Source: Bin55 sp965203735
Lineage (GTDB): Bacteria > Pseudomonadota > Gammaproteobacteria > Pseudomonadales > Azotimanducaceae
Direction of reading: 5' to 3'
NCBI GenBank assembly: GCA_965203735.1
Contig: OZ241909.1
Location: 2,480,001-2,544,000 of the forward strand
Length of the DNA stretch: 64,000 nt
Shown: positions 45,209-53,849 of the stretch, piece by piece
Layout: each line of letters begins with the position of its first letter
Position numbering within the stretch: the first letter of the stretch is position 1
The notes under the pieces: generated by a model
What the model saw: the letters and a program-made list of their open reading frames with translations, nothing else
Told to the model about the DNA's origin: nothing
Database searches by the model: none
Program-made: the position numbers and the translations under genes

Positions 45209-45691
45209 ATGGCTTCTAATCCCGACTTAATTGACATCAATTCGATTGATGAGAAACTCAGGAAACAACTGAGTGCGTTGCTTGACACGATGATCCCACC
45301 CAATGACGAGCTAGGTGTTCCAGGCGCTGGCGACGAGGAAATCGTGTCGCAAGTCACAAAATCGATTCGCTCGGCATCTTTGCAACGAATTGTGGATGGT
45401 TTGGAAGAAATCGAACAGTCAACGCTAGTCGACTTGAACCGAGCTTTCAGTGACTTGACGCAAGAAGAACGTGAAAAGTGGTTCCACGAGCATGATCTTG
45501 CGAGTCATGGTGTAGTCAGGACAATCGGATCGATCACATTGCAGAGCTACTACTGCGACTCACGCGTGCTTGAGTCACTAGGGGCTGAGCCCAGAGCTCC
45601 GTTTCCTCAAGGGTTTGAAGTTAAACAAGGAGACCTATCGCTTTTGGATCCAGTACGCGCACGCGGAGCGATTTATCGCGAAACGAACTAA
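45209..45691 (+). CDS. gluconate 2-dehydrogenase subunit 3-like protein
   Basis: This 160-residue protein starts at ATG 45209. It has LRKQLSALLDTMIPPNDELGVPGAGDEEIV, the usual entry of gluconate 2-dehydrogenase small subunits, and later LDPVRARGAIYRET. In family members this subunit binds the flavoprotein and carries it across the membrane with a Tat signal. Here no twin-arginine signal is found, so the complex probably stays in the cytoplasm. It is co-transcribed with the GMC gene. Confidence 0.82.
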   Translation: MASNPDLIDINSIDEKLRKQLSALLDTMIPPNDELGVPGAGDEEIVSQVTKSIRSASLQRIVDGLEEIEQSTLVDLNRAFSDLTQEEREKWFHEHDLASHGVVRTIGSITLQSYYCDSRVLESLGAEPRAPFPQGFEVKQGDLSLLDPVRARGAIYRETN

Positions 45692-45724
45692 CTTCCTTTA
45701 GTTTTTCTTCAAAACTCTTTTTTG

Positions 45725-46495
45725 TCAGCGAGCTGAGTAACCTCCATCCACAGGAATTACCGCACCGTTGATGAAACTGGCATCGGCACTCGCCAGAAAG
45801 GCCGCAACACCAGCAATTTCCTCGGCAGTTCCTAGTCTGCCCATGGGATGCAACTTCTCGTGAAATTCTCGAAGTGCTTGGTTCTCCTGGATCATCCTCG
45901 TCATTGGAGTCTCGATGTATCCCGGTGCGACAGCGTTGACCCGTACTCCTTGATGCGCATACATGACTGCGAATTGCTTTGTTAGGCCTGCGACTCCGTG
46001 TTTCGCGGCGACGTAACTGCTAATGCCTTCGTTTGCTTCAGGGGTACGTGGCGTACTGAGTTCTTCTACTGGAAGTAGCGCTAGCAAGCCAGCAATGGAG
46101 GCTGTATTGACAATGACACCTCCACCCTTCTTTGCCATGTAGTGAGCTCCGTGAGTCAATCCGTAGAAAACGCCAGCCAGATTCACGGAAATGGTCAATT
46201 TCCACGGTCCTCCACCGATGCCTGCATTATTGAACAGCGCATCTACAGTGCCAAACTCCCGCTCTGTGATTAGTAGAGAGTTCTTCACAGCCTGTTCTTC
46301 GGTTACATCCAGCTGCAGCGGATAAGCTCGACCCTGACGGTTGGAGATCTCTTCTGCAGCGTCGTTCGCACCATCCTCATTCAAGTCTGCGCAAACAACA
46401 GAGGCTCCTTCATGGGCAAGTCGAACTGCCAGTGCACGGCCGATACCGCTCGCAGCACCGGTGACCAACGCGACTCGGTCCGTAAATCGTCTCAT
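45725..46495 (-). CDS. SDR-family oxidoreductase
   Basis: This 256-residue short-chain dehydrogenase has VALVTGAASGIGRALAVRLA, ADLNEDGA after the second strand (an acidic residue typical of NAD preference), NNAGI, NTASIAG and the catalytic SSYVAAKHGVAGL. The GYIETPMTRMIQ and VIPVDGGYSAR ends are usual. Its ATG overlaps the stop of the enoyl-CoA hydratase gene by 4 bases (46492-46495), so the pair is translationally coupled and likely works in one acyl-CoA pathway. Confidence 0.93.
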   Translation of the reverse strand: MRRFTDRVALVTGAASGIGRALAVRLAHEGASVVCADLNEDGANDAAEEISNRQGRAYPLQLDVTEEQAVKNSLLITEREFGTVDALFNNAGIGGGPWKLTISVNLAGVFYGLTHGAHYMAKKGGGVIVNTASIAGLLALLPVEELSTPRTPEANEGISSYVAAKHGVAGLTKQFAVMYAHQGVRVNAVAPGYIETPMTRMIQENQALREFHEKLHPMGRLGTAEEIAGVAAFLASADASFINGAVIPVDGGYSAR

Positions 46496-47406
46496 TTGGA
46501 GGTTTTCTTCTCCATCCCCGCAACCGCTCGATCTTTGGGAGCACTGTCGTAAGCGCCGCGAAAATCACGGAACGGTCCATCCCGCCATTCAAGAGCTGCT
46601 TTTAGTCCTTCGTCCCGAACACGTCGTCCCCACTCAGCCGAAGCGGCACGCTGTGCACTCAACGCCTGGATTTCCGTACCAGAATGCAACGCTTCGCGTA
46701 TTCCTTGGGTTTCATACTGTCGATTTACTGCCCGCTTCGAGTACATGAGCATTTCATTGTCGATGTGCGACATGCGTTGAGCGAAATTGACTACAAACTC
46801 ATCGAGTTCATCTTTCTCAACTGCGTAGTTGGCCCAACCCAATCGCCACATTTCACGTCCCGAGAAAGAGTCGCCGATATAAGCAAATTCTCGAGCCTTC
46901 GCCGGAGGCAGAAACCAGGGAGCCCACATCATGTCCATGGTGGTCATCGCTCGAACTGGGGGATAGCCAATTGAAGCATCCTCAGCGACTATTCTGAAAT
47001 CACAAACTGATGCCAGTTCCGTACCGCCGGCCAGGCAGTGGCCATGGATCTGGCAAACCACAGGTTTCCCAAGTTCCCAAATCGTCCAGTTGGTCATTAC
47101 AACGTGTCGCGCCCATTGCGTAGCTCCGGGATGAGTACTGCCTGTGTATGGAAGCTTTGAACGCTTATCCACATACTCGTCGCCAGACGCTGCTCGGGCA
47201 GGAGACAGGTCATAGCCAGCAGAAAACGATCTCCCTGCACCCTTGAGAATGATCACACCAACCTCACTGTCGGCTTCAGCATCTCTCATGGCTTCCATGA
47301 GTTCACCCCGAAGATTGTTGCTAAGAGCATTGAGTTTCTCTGGTCTGTTTAACGTGATGGTCGCCAGGCGACCCTCGCTCTCGTAAAGTACGTCTGAATA
47401 GGACAT
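46492..47406 (-). CDS. enoyl-CoA hydratase/isomerase family protein
   Basis: This 304-residue crotonase-fold protein has ITLNRPEKLNALSNNLRGEL, VIILKGAGRSFSAGYDL and IHGHCLAGGTELASVCDFRI. It is a close paralogue of the enzyme at 25607-26539, with shared blocks such as TMDMMWAPWFLPP, KRAVNRQYE and EGLKAALEWRDGPF, and the same insertion with TGSTHP. It overlaps the SDR gene downstream by 4 bases. A hydratase followed by an alcohol dehydrogenase fits two consecutive beta-oxidation-like steps. Confidence 0.93.
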   Translation of the reverse strand: MSYSDVLYESEGRLATITLNRPEKLNALSNNLRGELMEAMRDAEADSEVGVIILKGAGRSFSAGYDLSPARAASGDEYVDKRSKLPYTGSTHPGATQWARHVVMTNWTIWELGKPVVCQIHGHCLAGGTELASVCDFRIVAEDASIGYPPVRAMTTMDMMWAPWFLPPAKAREFAYIGDSFSGREMWRLGWANYAVEKDELDEFVVNFAQRMSHIDNEMLMYSKRAVNRQYETQGIREALHSGTEIQALSAQRAASAEWGRRVRDEGLKAALEWRDGPFRDFRGAYDSAPKDRAVAGMEKKTSK

Positions 47407-47506
47407 AGTTGCCTCCCCTGCAAAAACGCTTTCATGATAGCCAGCAGCAACTCAATTCTTTGGGAAGCCAATCGTAAAATCGTGTGATCCGCAGCACCTA
47501 TTGATC

Positions 47507-48262
47507 ATGCTGAGTCAATCACAAATCGAATCTTTCCGATCACAAGGATTCTTGGTAGTGGAAGACCTTGTTGATAGTGAATGCCTGCGCAACTGCGACG
47601 ATCGATTCTTCGAATACGCGAATTCATCTCGCAAGCTCGTGGCGGGAATGAAACTGATGAAAGACGTAATGGTGGCAAAAGGCGCAGTAGAACCTCAGAC
47701 TCCTGTGCACGCCATCAACAAGCTATTGAGCTTCGAGAACGATGACGTGCTCATGTCGTACGTTCGCGATCCAGCAATGCTAGAAGTAGTTAGAAGCCTG
47801 ATTGGCGAGGACGTCTATTCGATTGTGACAAACGTCTTCAATAAACCGCCTGAAGTCGACGGTCGCCATCCTCTCCATCAGGACTTACGCTACTTTCGGA
47901 TTAGGCCGCCAGAGAAAATCGTCGCGGTGTGGACGGCAATTTCCGCGACAAGCCGTGAAAACGGATGTCTGGCGGTTGTGCCCAGTTCCCACAATCTTGG
48001 ATTGCTGGAGCACGAGATTCCGGATTGGGAATACGTCAACTATAAGTTTTATGGAATTGCGAAGTCTCTTGGCTCAGATCCTGTACACATTGAAATGCAA
48101 CCTGGAGACACGATCTTCTTTCATCCTCTGCTAGTTCACGGATCTGGTCGCAACAAGACTTCCGACTTTCGCCGTACCATATCGGCACACTATGCAAGTG
48201 CTTCTTGTGAGTCCCCTTCTCCCGACTGGCGAGAGAACGAGTTCGTCCGACGGATTAACTGA
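47507..48262 (+). CDS. phytanoyl-CoA dioxygenase (PhyH) family protein
   Basis: This 251-residue non-haem iron dioxygenase starts at ATG 47507 (MLSQSQIESFRSQGFLVVED, the usual PhyH opening). The metal-binding HxD is in GRHPLHQDLRYFRI near residue 125, and the late His is in FFHPLLVHGSGRNKTSDFRRTISAHY, with the Arg for 2-oxoglutarate. The family hydroxylates varied small molecules. It is divergent from the enoyl-CoA hydratase gene with about 100 bases between. Confidence 0.9.
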   Translation: MLSQSQIESFRSQGFLVVEDLVDSECLRNCDDRFFEYANSSRKLVAGMKLMKDVMVAKGAVEPQTPVHAINKLLSFENDDVLMSYVRDPAMLEVVRSLIGEDVYSIVTNVFNKPPEVDGRHPLHQDLRYFRIRPPEKIVAVWTAISATSRENGCLAVVPSSHNLGLLEHEIPDWEYVNYKFYGIAKSLGSDPVHIEMQPGDTIFFHPLLVHGSGRNKTSDFRRTISAHYASASCESPSPDWRENEFVRRIN

Positions 48263-48439
48263 GCAAACTCTCGAGCTTCGGCTCTTACATAAGAATTGCA
48301 TGCTAGGTTGACCGTCGGACTTAAGTGCATGTATGTACTTCAAGAAAACTAACACTACATTTGATATCCAGTTTTTGCTAGCATATTTTGATTGCAATTC
48401 GATCCGTTTTGGGGTTGTAAGTTATTGTGGAGAAGAGGC

Positions 48440-48697
48440 ATGAATACTAGCATTACAGTTCGCAATATAAACCCAAGTGACAAGTCTTGGCTTCGGCGAG
48501 AAGCCAAGCAGCAAGGCGTGTCAATGGAGGAGTTTGTACGTCGTCTGATTCATGAGAAGCGCACTAGAAATGAACGCCGACTTAAGCCATCCGAGGCATT
48601 CGAGCTATATTTTGGAGAAAAGCATGGTGTCGATCTTCCGCTTCCGCCTCGTATTGGCTACAAACCGTTATCGTTCTCAGGTGAGAGCGAAGAGTGA
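48440..48697 (+). CDS. FitA/VapB-type antitoxin (ribbon-helix-helix)
   Basis: This 85-residue protein starts at ATG 48440 with GGAG about 8 nt ahead. SITVRNINPSDKSWLRREAKQQGVSMEEFVRRLIHEK is the ribbon-helix-helix DNA-binding and dimer part of FitA-like antitoxins. The C-terminal tail (LPLPPRIGYKPLSFSGE) would bind the toxin. It shares GTGA with the toxin gene downstream, the usual tight coupling. It would repress its own operon and neutralise the PIN toxin. Confidence 0.9.
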   Translation: MNTSITVRNINPSDKSWLRREAKQQGVSMEEFVRRLIHEKRTRNERRLKPSEAFELYFGEKHGVDLPLPPRIGYKPLSFSGESEE

Positions 48698-49134
48698 CTT
48701 CACCTCTCAAATGGCTCTTGGATACCAACGTTGTATCGGAGATGATGCGAACGCAACGTGATCCAAGAGTCTCCAGATTTCTGGACTCTATCGACATTGA
48801 AGGAATAGGATTGTCAACCATTACAGTCTGGGAGATACTGAACGGCATTTCTCGTCTTGACCATGGTGGACGTCGTCGAAACCTCTCCAACAGATTCCAA
48901 GAGCTAGTCGAGGTGCAATTCGAGGAACGGGTCATCGACTGGACTCGTGCTGATGCCTATGCTTGTGCGAGCATCATGGAACACAAACGACGTCGGGGGG
49001 AGTCACTTGATGACCACTTCCCGGATGCTTGTCTTGCAGCGACCGCAATCTGCCGGGGTCTTTCGATTGTTACTCGGAACACACGTGAATTTCGCAATAC
49101 GGGCGTAGACACGGTTGATCCTTGGATTGCCTAG
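48694..49134 (+). CDS. FitB/VapC-type PIN-domain toxin
   Basis: This 146-residue PIN-domain ribonuclease has acidic active-site residues in WLLDTNVVSEMM, in TITVWEILNGI, and in DDHFPDACLAATAICRGLSIVTRNTREFRNTGVDTVDPW. It starts at GTG 48694, overlapping the antitoxin stop by 4 bases. The length and the TRNTREF end place it with FitB/VapC toxins, which cut RNA. The unit is a complete type II toxin-antitoxin pair with no other gene attached. Confidence 0.92.
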   Translation: MTSPLKWLLDTNVVSEMMRTQRDPRVSRFLDSIDIEGIGLSTITVWEILNGISRLDHGGRRRNLSNRFQELVEVQFEERVIDWTRADAYACASIMEHKRRRGESLDDHFPDACLAATAICRGLSIVTRNTREFRNTGVDTVDPWIA

Positions 49135-49367
49135 ATTAGGTCAGATTTCTTGTTTCTGGCGACCGCTGTTTTTTGGAGACCGTCAAGACGCACAGTTCGA
49201 CTCTAGAACCTTACTGTACCGGTAAGTCCCATCGAGACAACAGCCCTGATCTTCTTTCTGTCCAATCGTTCATGACCTCTCTCCCGTTGATCACTGATCC
49301 GAGACTACGCAAACTGTTTGTTCTAGCCGTAGAATGACCAGACAAAAAGCCAATCGTCTCCAAGACC

Positions 49368-50252
49368 ATGTTTAAGAAGTTTGTAGCAGTTGCGTGCATA
49401 ACGATTGTGCTCGCCTCCGGGTGTTCCCGCCAGGAAGAGACTCAACCTCGTGAACGAGACTGGATTGATGACGCGATTGACGGGCTTGTCACACAACTTG
49501 AAGAGGAAGGAATATATCAACCACAGGATTCGTCTCATGACCGATATGTACGTGATGAACTTAAGAAACGGTTTAGAGAACAATTTGAAGAAAGTAAAGA
49601 AGCGTTTGTCAACGACGACCGGACTTTGATGCAACGGCAACTAGATTCTCTCAATGAGCACGCTCCAGACCTCTCCGATGTGCTCATCTCTGCAGGATTC
49701 GAGCAAATGAGACCAGTCGCGAAGTATCGGACACTCGTTCCGCTTCTTCGAGAACAAAGATGGGGAATGGATGACTCGTCACATGTGGTCGACACTCTCA
49801 ACCGCATCGAACAACTGATGAGCACAACTTCGGATACGTTAGTAATCCGATATGTAGACAGGGTAGTGAGTACAGGCATCAACAAATTACTGGCTCATTT
49901 TGTCGAGGAATTGCAGGGAACAGCTTGGCTCGAAGAACACATTCAGAGTATCGAGAAATATGCCGTAGCATTTCCAGACGTTACATCCGCTTTCTTCACT
50001 TGCACAAATGGTGCACGTATCGATAGAGCAAAGTGTTTTTCTCGCTGTGAAAACGCATACTTTGAGAGCGAGATAGTGGGCATTGTCAACGTATTGGAAA
50101 AGCCCGAAGAAAATGCAGAGGAAATGAGGAAGTGGAGAGGCACTTACTCTCGAGAGGCAAGAAACAGAATCGATGAACAGTTGACGAACTGTAGAACGCC
50201 ATATTGGGATGCGGTCGTGATGTGCTATGACGCTTTAGATAAAGAGGTCTAA
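49368..50252 (+). CDS. lipoprotein of unknown function
   Basis: This 294-residue protein has a signal sequence with lipobox LASGC (cysteine at about residue 19), then a helical, strongly charged soluble part (DWIDDAIDGLVTQLEEEG; LKKRFREQFEESKEAFVND; a Cys-containing TNGARIDRAKCFSRCENAY). It is expected to be lipid-anchored on the periplasmic side. No domain is recognised. It stands alone, about 230 bases after the toxin gene; 50253-50515 after it holds no gene. Confidence 0.7.
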   Translation: MFKKFVAVACITIVLASGCSRQEETQPRERDWIDDAIDGLVTQLEEEGIYQPQDSSHDRYVRDELKKRFREQFEESKEAFVNDDRTLMQRQLDSLNEHAPDLSDVLISAGFEQMRPVAKYRTLVPLLREQRWGMDDSSHVVDTLNRIEQLMSTTSDTLVIRYVDRVVSTGINKLLAHFVEELQGTAWLEEHIQSIEKYAVAFPDVTSAFFTCTNGARIDRAKCFSRCENAYFESEIVGIVNVLEKPEENAEEMRKWRGTYSREARNRIDEQLTNCRTPYWDAVVMCYDALDKEV

Positions 50253-50515
50253 GAATTCACCCCACAAATTGCTGCTTAGAACAAACGAGACTTCTTTAGC
50301 TGCAGGTAATTGCAATGTAAGCACATTGGAAGTTTAGGACTAGCTCCAATTTGGATCATTGAGTCAGGACTAGCCTACGCGTTCGGTTCAATTCCTACTG
50401 AGATCTATTCAATCAGCTTACGTGCCCCCGCGTCTCCTGGCGTTTTCAGGCTGTCCAATGAATTCTGAATTCGAGGCTGTGTGAATTGCCCGACAATCGG
50501 TTCCTCGACTATTTC

Positions 50516-51454
50516 TTAGGCAAACTCCGCAGCGACTTCTTCCATGAACAGTTGTGCCGGTTCCTTCGTGTCCTTGCCGAAGAACTCGATCATGAACATC
50601 GTGCATCCGAGTTCAATGTGCTTCTGAATTCTCTCGATGCACTGATCAGGAGTACCCGTAATAGCCATGGGACCGAGAGGATCGCCGAGGTGACCACCGA
50701 AAATGGCGGCCGCTCGCTGCGCAGCAGGTTCAGCTTCCTCCTTCGTTCTGGCGATTGTCACTAAGCACTGCTGACTGATTGTGATTTCGCATAGGTCTCT
50801 TCCGACATCATCACAATGCGCTTTGAGCACATCAACCTTACTGGAAAGGTTTGCTTGATGGCCTGCCAGGTTGTTCCAGATATCGGCATGCTCCGCAACA
50901 ATTCGAAGAGTTACCTTTTCGCCGGATCCTCCAATGAGAACCGGGACCTTTCGAGGTGGTTTCGGTTGGCACACAACGTTGTCGGCTTGAACGAATGATC
51001 CATTGAATTTGGTTTCTGACTCATCTCCCCACATGCGACGTAGCAACTGAACGGTCTCAGAGAGTTGATTCAATCGATTTCTGGTTGACAAGAACTCGAC
51101 ACCAAAATCGGTGAATTCTCGAGGCATCCAACCTCCGCCTAGTCCCGCGATCACACGGCCACCCGCGATGTTGTCTATTGACGCGATCATCTTTCCCAAT
51201 TGAGGAGCATTTCTCATACCTGCTGGTGTGACAAGAGTGCCCAATTCAACTCGTTCGGTGATCGCCGCTAATGCAGCGATGGTCGACCAAGCTTCCAAGA
51301 TCGGCAATTGTGGAGACTGAGGTCCGTACAAGTGATCGCAAACCCATAGCGAGTCGAATCCCATTGACTCGAAATTGCTTGCAGCTTCGGCTGTGGCGAC
51401 CCACGGTCGCTTTATTTGAGGAACGGTAACTCCGAAATGAACTTGTGCAGACAT
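50516..51454 (-). CDS. LLM-class oxidoreductase, probable F420-dependent type
   Basis: This 312-residue luciferase-like protein has FGVTVPQIKRPWVATAEAAS, DSLWVCDHLYGPQSPQLPILEAW, RVELGTLVTPAGMRNAPQLGKM, GRVIAGLGGGWMPREF and VPVLIGGSGEKVTLRIVAEHADIWNN. The last two are the usual fingerprints of the F420-type subgroup. It is divergent from a second LLM gene at 51679 with about 220 bases between, so the two may share a regulatory region. Cofactor and substrate unknown. Confidence 0.9.
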   Translation of the reverse strand: MSAQVHFGVTVPQIKRPWVATAEAASNFESMGFDSLWVCDHLYGPQSPQLPILEAWSTIAALAAITERVELGTLVTPAGMRNAPQLGKMIASIDNIAGGRVIAGLGGGWMPREFTDFGVEFLSTRNRLNQLSETVQLLRRMWGDESETKFNGSFVQADNVVCQPKPPRKVPVLIGGSGEKVTLRIVAEHADIWNNLAGHQANLSSKVDVLKAHCDDVGRDLCEITISQQCLVTIARTKEEAEPAAQRAAAIFGGHLGDPLGPMAITGTPDQCIERIQKHIELGCTMFMIEFFGKDTKEPAQLFMEEVAAEFA

Positions 51455-51678
51455 AGGAACAATGCGTGACGACTATCGCTTCGATTGTAACGACCCAAGT
51501 TCGAAGTTATTGGCTTGTACGCGGCTAAGTTCCATTGCCAACTATTCGCGAAGTACCAAATGATTAAGATACTTCGCTGATTGTTGGGACGAAGCACAAA
51601 ATCGCGCATGCGCCGAAGAATCGGTGGGACCCATCGGTTCCAACAAACATCGAAGAGGGAAACTGTCGGAGTGACTGA

Positions 51679-52596
51679 ATGAAGATTGGTATTTACGGGG
51701 GCAATGTACGTCGAGGCGCACCCTTGACGAGTGTCGTGGACGATGTTGTGGCAATGGAAGAGCGAGGATTTGCAAGCTATTGGATGCCCCAAGCCGGTTC
51801 GTTTGATGTGCTCACGATGATCGGCGTAGTCGGCCAAAACACATCACGAATCGAGCTGGGTTCAGCAGTAATTCCTAGCTATCCACGACACCCCAACGCG
51901 CTTGCAGAGCAAGCTGCTACGGCAAACGCGCTTTGCGGGGGACGGTTGGTTCTTGGGGTTGGTCCTTCGCACGCACCAGCAATAGAACGTCTCGGACTGT
52001 CCTATGATCGCCCCGCCCACCATATGCGCGAGTATGTCTCTATTCTTCGCTCCTTGACCGAGTCAGGACGAGTAGACTTCGCAGGCGAGATGTATCAGAT
52101 GCAAACTGGTTTTGCGTGTCCAGATGCACAGCCCTTCCCTATCGTGATATCAGCTCTAGCTCCGCTCATGCTTAAGGTTGCAGGAGAAGTAGCAGATGGC
52201 ACAGTGACCTGGATGGTGGGGCGCAAGACTATTCGAGAGCACACATCACCGAGGATCAATCGAGCTGCCCGAGATGCGAACCGCGAAAGTCCAAGAGTCG
52301 TGGTAGGAGTGCCTGTTTGTTGTCACGACGACAAAGACGAAGCAATCGCTCGATCAATCCAGATTTTCCAACACTACACTCAACTTCCCAATTACAGACG
52401 ACAGCTGGATTCCGAAGGATTGGACCAAGCAGGAGAAATTGCCGTCGTTGGCAACGAGACGGAAATTGAAGAAGGTCTCCAATCGTTCTTCGATGCAGGA
52501 GCAACCGAAATCATTGCGAGTGTATATCCCGCGGGACCAAGCGGCAGAGCTTCGTTTGAACGAACCCTCAACTGTCTTAGCGACTTAGCTGCCTAA
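51679..52596 (+). CDS. LLM-class oxidoreductase (F420-dependent methylene-H4MPT-reductase-like)
   Basis: This 305-residue protein starts MKIGIYGGN and has RGFASYWMPQAGSFDVLTMIG, RIELGSAVIPSYPRHPNALAEQA and GGRLVLGVGPSHAPAIERLGLSY. VISALAPLMLKVAGEVADGTVTWMVG follows. This is the text of the F420-dependent (Mer-like) subgroup, common in actinobacteria and found in some uncultured proteobacteria. It is divergent from the LLM gene at 50516. Substrate unknown. Confidence 0.9.
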   Translation: MKIGIYGGNVRRGAPLTSVVDDVVAMEERGFASYWMPQAGSFDVLTMIGVVGQNTSRIELGSAVIPSYPRHPNALAEQAATANALCGGRLVLGVGPSHAPAIERLGLSYDRPAHHMREYVSILRSLTESGRVDFAGEMYQMQTGFACPDAQPFPIVISALAPLMLKVAGEVADGTVTWMVGRKTIREHTSPRINRAARDANRESPRVVVGVPVCCHDDKDEAIARSIQIFQHYTQLPNYRRQLDSEGLDQAGEIAVVGNETEIEEGLQSFFDAGATEIIASVYPAGPSGRASFERTLNCLSDLAA

Positions 52597-52827
52597 AAAC
52601 GACCTACTGGGTGGGGGTAGCTGCCCCTGAGTGAAATTCTCCGCCCATCGACCGCGAAGTAGTGAGCGGGGCCCCAGGACTGAACCATGGCATTTCGAAT
52701 GTCTTGGTCGACCGCATCATGTCAAGTTGAGAATACTTGGCTTCATACATCTGTAACACATCCGTGCTACTCATTACGAGTTTCTGCCGAAATTCGTACC
52801 CGTTCCGGAATCTGAGGAGTTCTTGAT

Positions 52828-53808
52828 TTGGACTGGCTGACAATCTACATGATTGTTGGATTCCTACTTGCGGCCTATTCGGTCGTAGCCAATGATTCCA
52901 TCCAGACCTTGGGAACGTTCCTAGCCTCCAACTCTCACCGACCGTGGTGGCTACTGTGGATGTTCTCCAGTCTCATTTTGCTAGGAGTCATTGCATACAG
53001 CTGGTTCACACTTGGCGGTGATCCCGCGTATGGCCGCCTTGAAAAGTTTCCCGTTCCCGAAGGTGGTGTGACGTGGCTACACGCCATCCCTCCATTGGCC
53101 CTCCTAGTATTGACTCGCATGGGAGTGCCAGTTAGTACGACGTTCCTGATTCTTACGGTTTTCGCTGTTACTGGCGGACAAACCAGCAACTTGGTCGCGA
53201 TGCTAATCAAGTCGGGTTCTGGCTACGTTGTTGCGTTTGTAGCAACCATCGTTCTGTTCTCTTTCGTATTTCACCGATTAACCCGATACTTTCACGACAC
53301 TCGTGGTACGAAGATAGGTCCACATTGGGTTGTCTTTCAGTGGGCTTCGACGGGATTTCTATGGAGCCAATGGCTCATTCAGGACTTGGCAAACATCTTC
53401 GTCTACCTGCCACGACAACTCTCAATGGTGTGGTTTGCGTTTGGTGTCCTTTCATTGATTGCGATGCAAGGCTACATCTTCTACAGATTCGGAGGGAAAA
53501 TCCAGGAGATCGTCACAAGCAAGACCGACACGACTGACTTACGTGCAGCGACGATCATTGACTTGATCTACGGAATTATTTTGCTCATCTTCAAGGAGTG
53601 GAGCAGTATGCCAATGAGTACTACCTGGGTATTCCTAGGTGTACTGGCAGGACGGGAAATCGCGCTCTCACGATATCTAGTGGACGTGCCAATTCGAGAC
53701 ACTATGAAGAAGATCTTTTCCGACGCAATCAAAGCTCTAAGCGGACTGGCCGTTAGCGTCGTGCTGGCGTTTGGTTTGCCATGGGCATTTCAGACGTTCT
53801 TTTCATAG
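52828..53808 (+). CDS. PiT-like (inorganic phosphate transporter family) membrane protein
   Basis: This 326-residue protein has about eight or more hydrophobic helices. Its two ends carry a degenerate PiT signature: SVVANDSIQTLGTFLAS near residue 18, and SSMPMSTTWVFLGVLAGREIAL near 260, with PVSTTFLILTVFAVTG between. PiT proteins move phosphate with Na+ or H+. The usual GANDVANA text is altered, so the substrate may differ. The start is TTG 52828 with GAGGAG about 8 nt upstream. It stands alone; the 230 bases before it have no gene. Confidence 0.78.
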   Translation: MDWLTIYMIVGFLLAAYSVVANDSIQTLGTFLASNSHRPWWLLWMFSSLILLGVIAYSWFTLGGDPAYGRLEKFPVPEGGVTWLHAIPPLALLVLTRMGVPVSTTFLILTVFAVTGGQTSNLVAMLIKSGSGYVVAFVATIVLFSFVFHRLTRYFHDTRGTKIGPHWVVFQWASTGFLWSQWLIQDLANIFVYLPRQLSMVWFAFGVLSLIAMQGYIFYRFGGKIQEIVTSKTDTTDLRAATIIDLIYGIILLIFKEWSSMPMSTTWVFLGVLAGREIALSRYLVDVPIRDTMKKIFSDAIKALSGLAVSVVLAFGLPWAFQTFFS

Positions 53809-53849
53809 AAAGTCTGCTGCGAGCTTGCCTCACTCGAGATTCAAAGTCT

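Noticed and set aside
50370..50420. A T-loop-like sequence (GGTTCAATTCC) that could suggest a tRNA.
   Set aside because: No acceptor, D or anticodon stems can be drawn around it.
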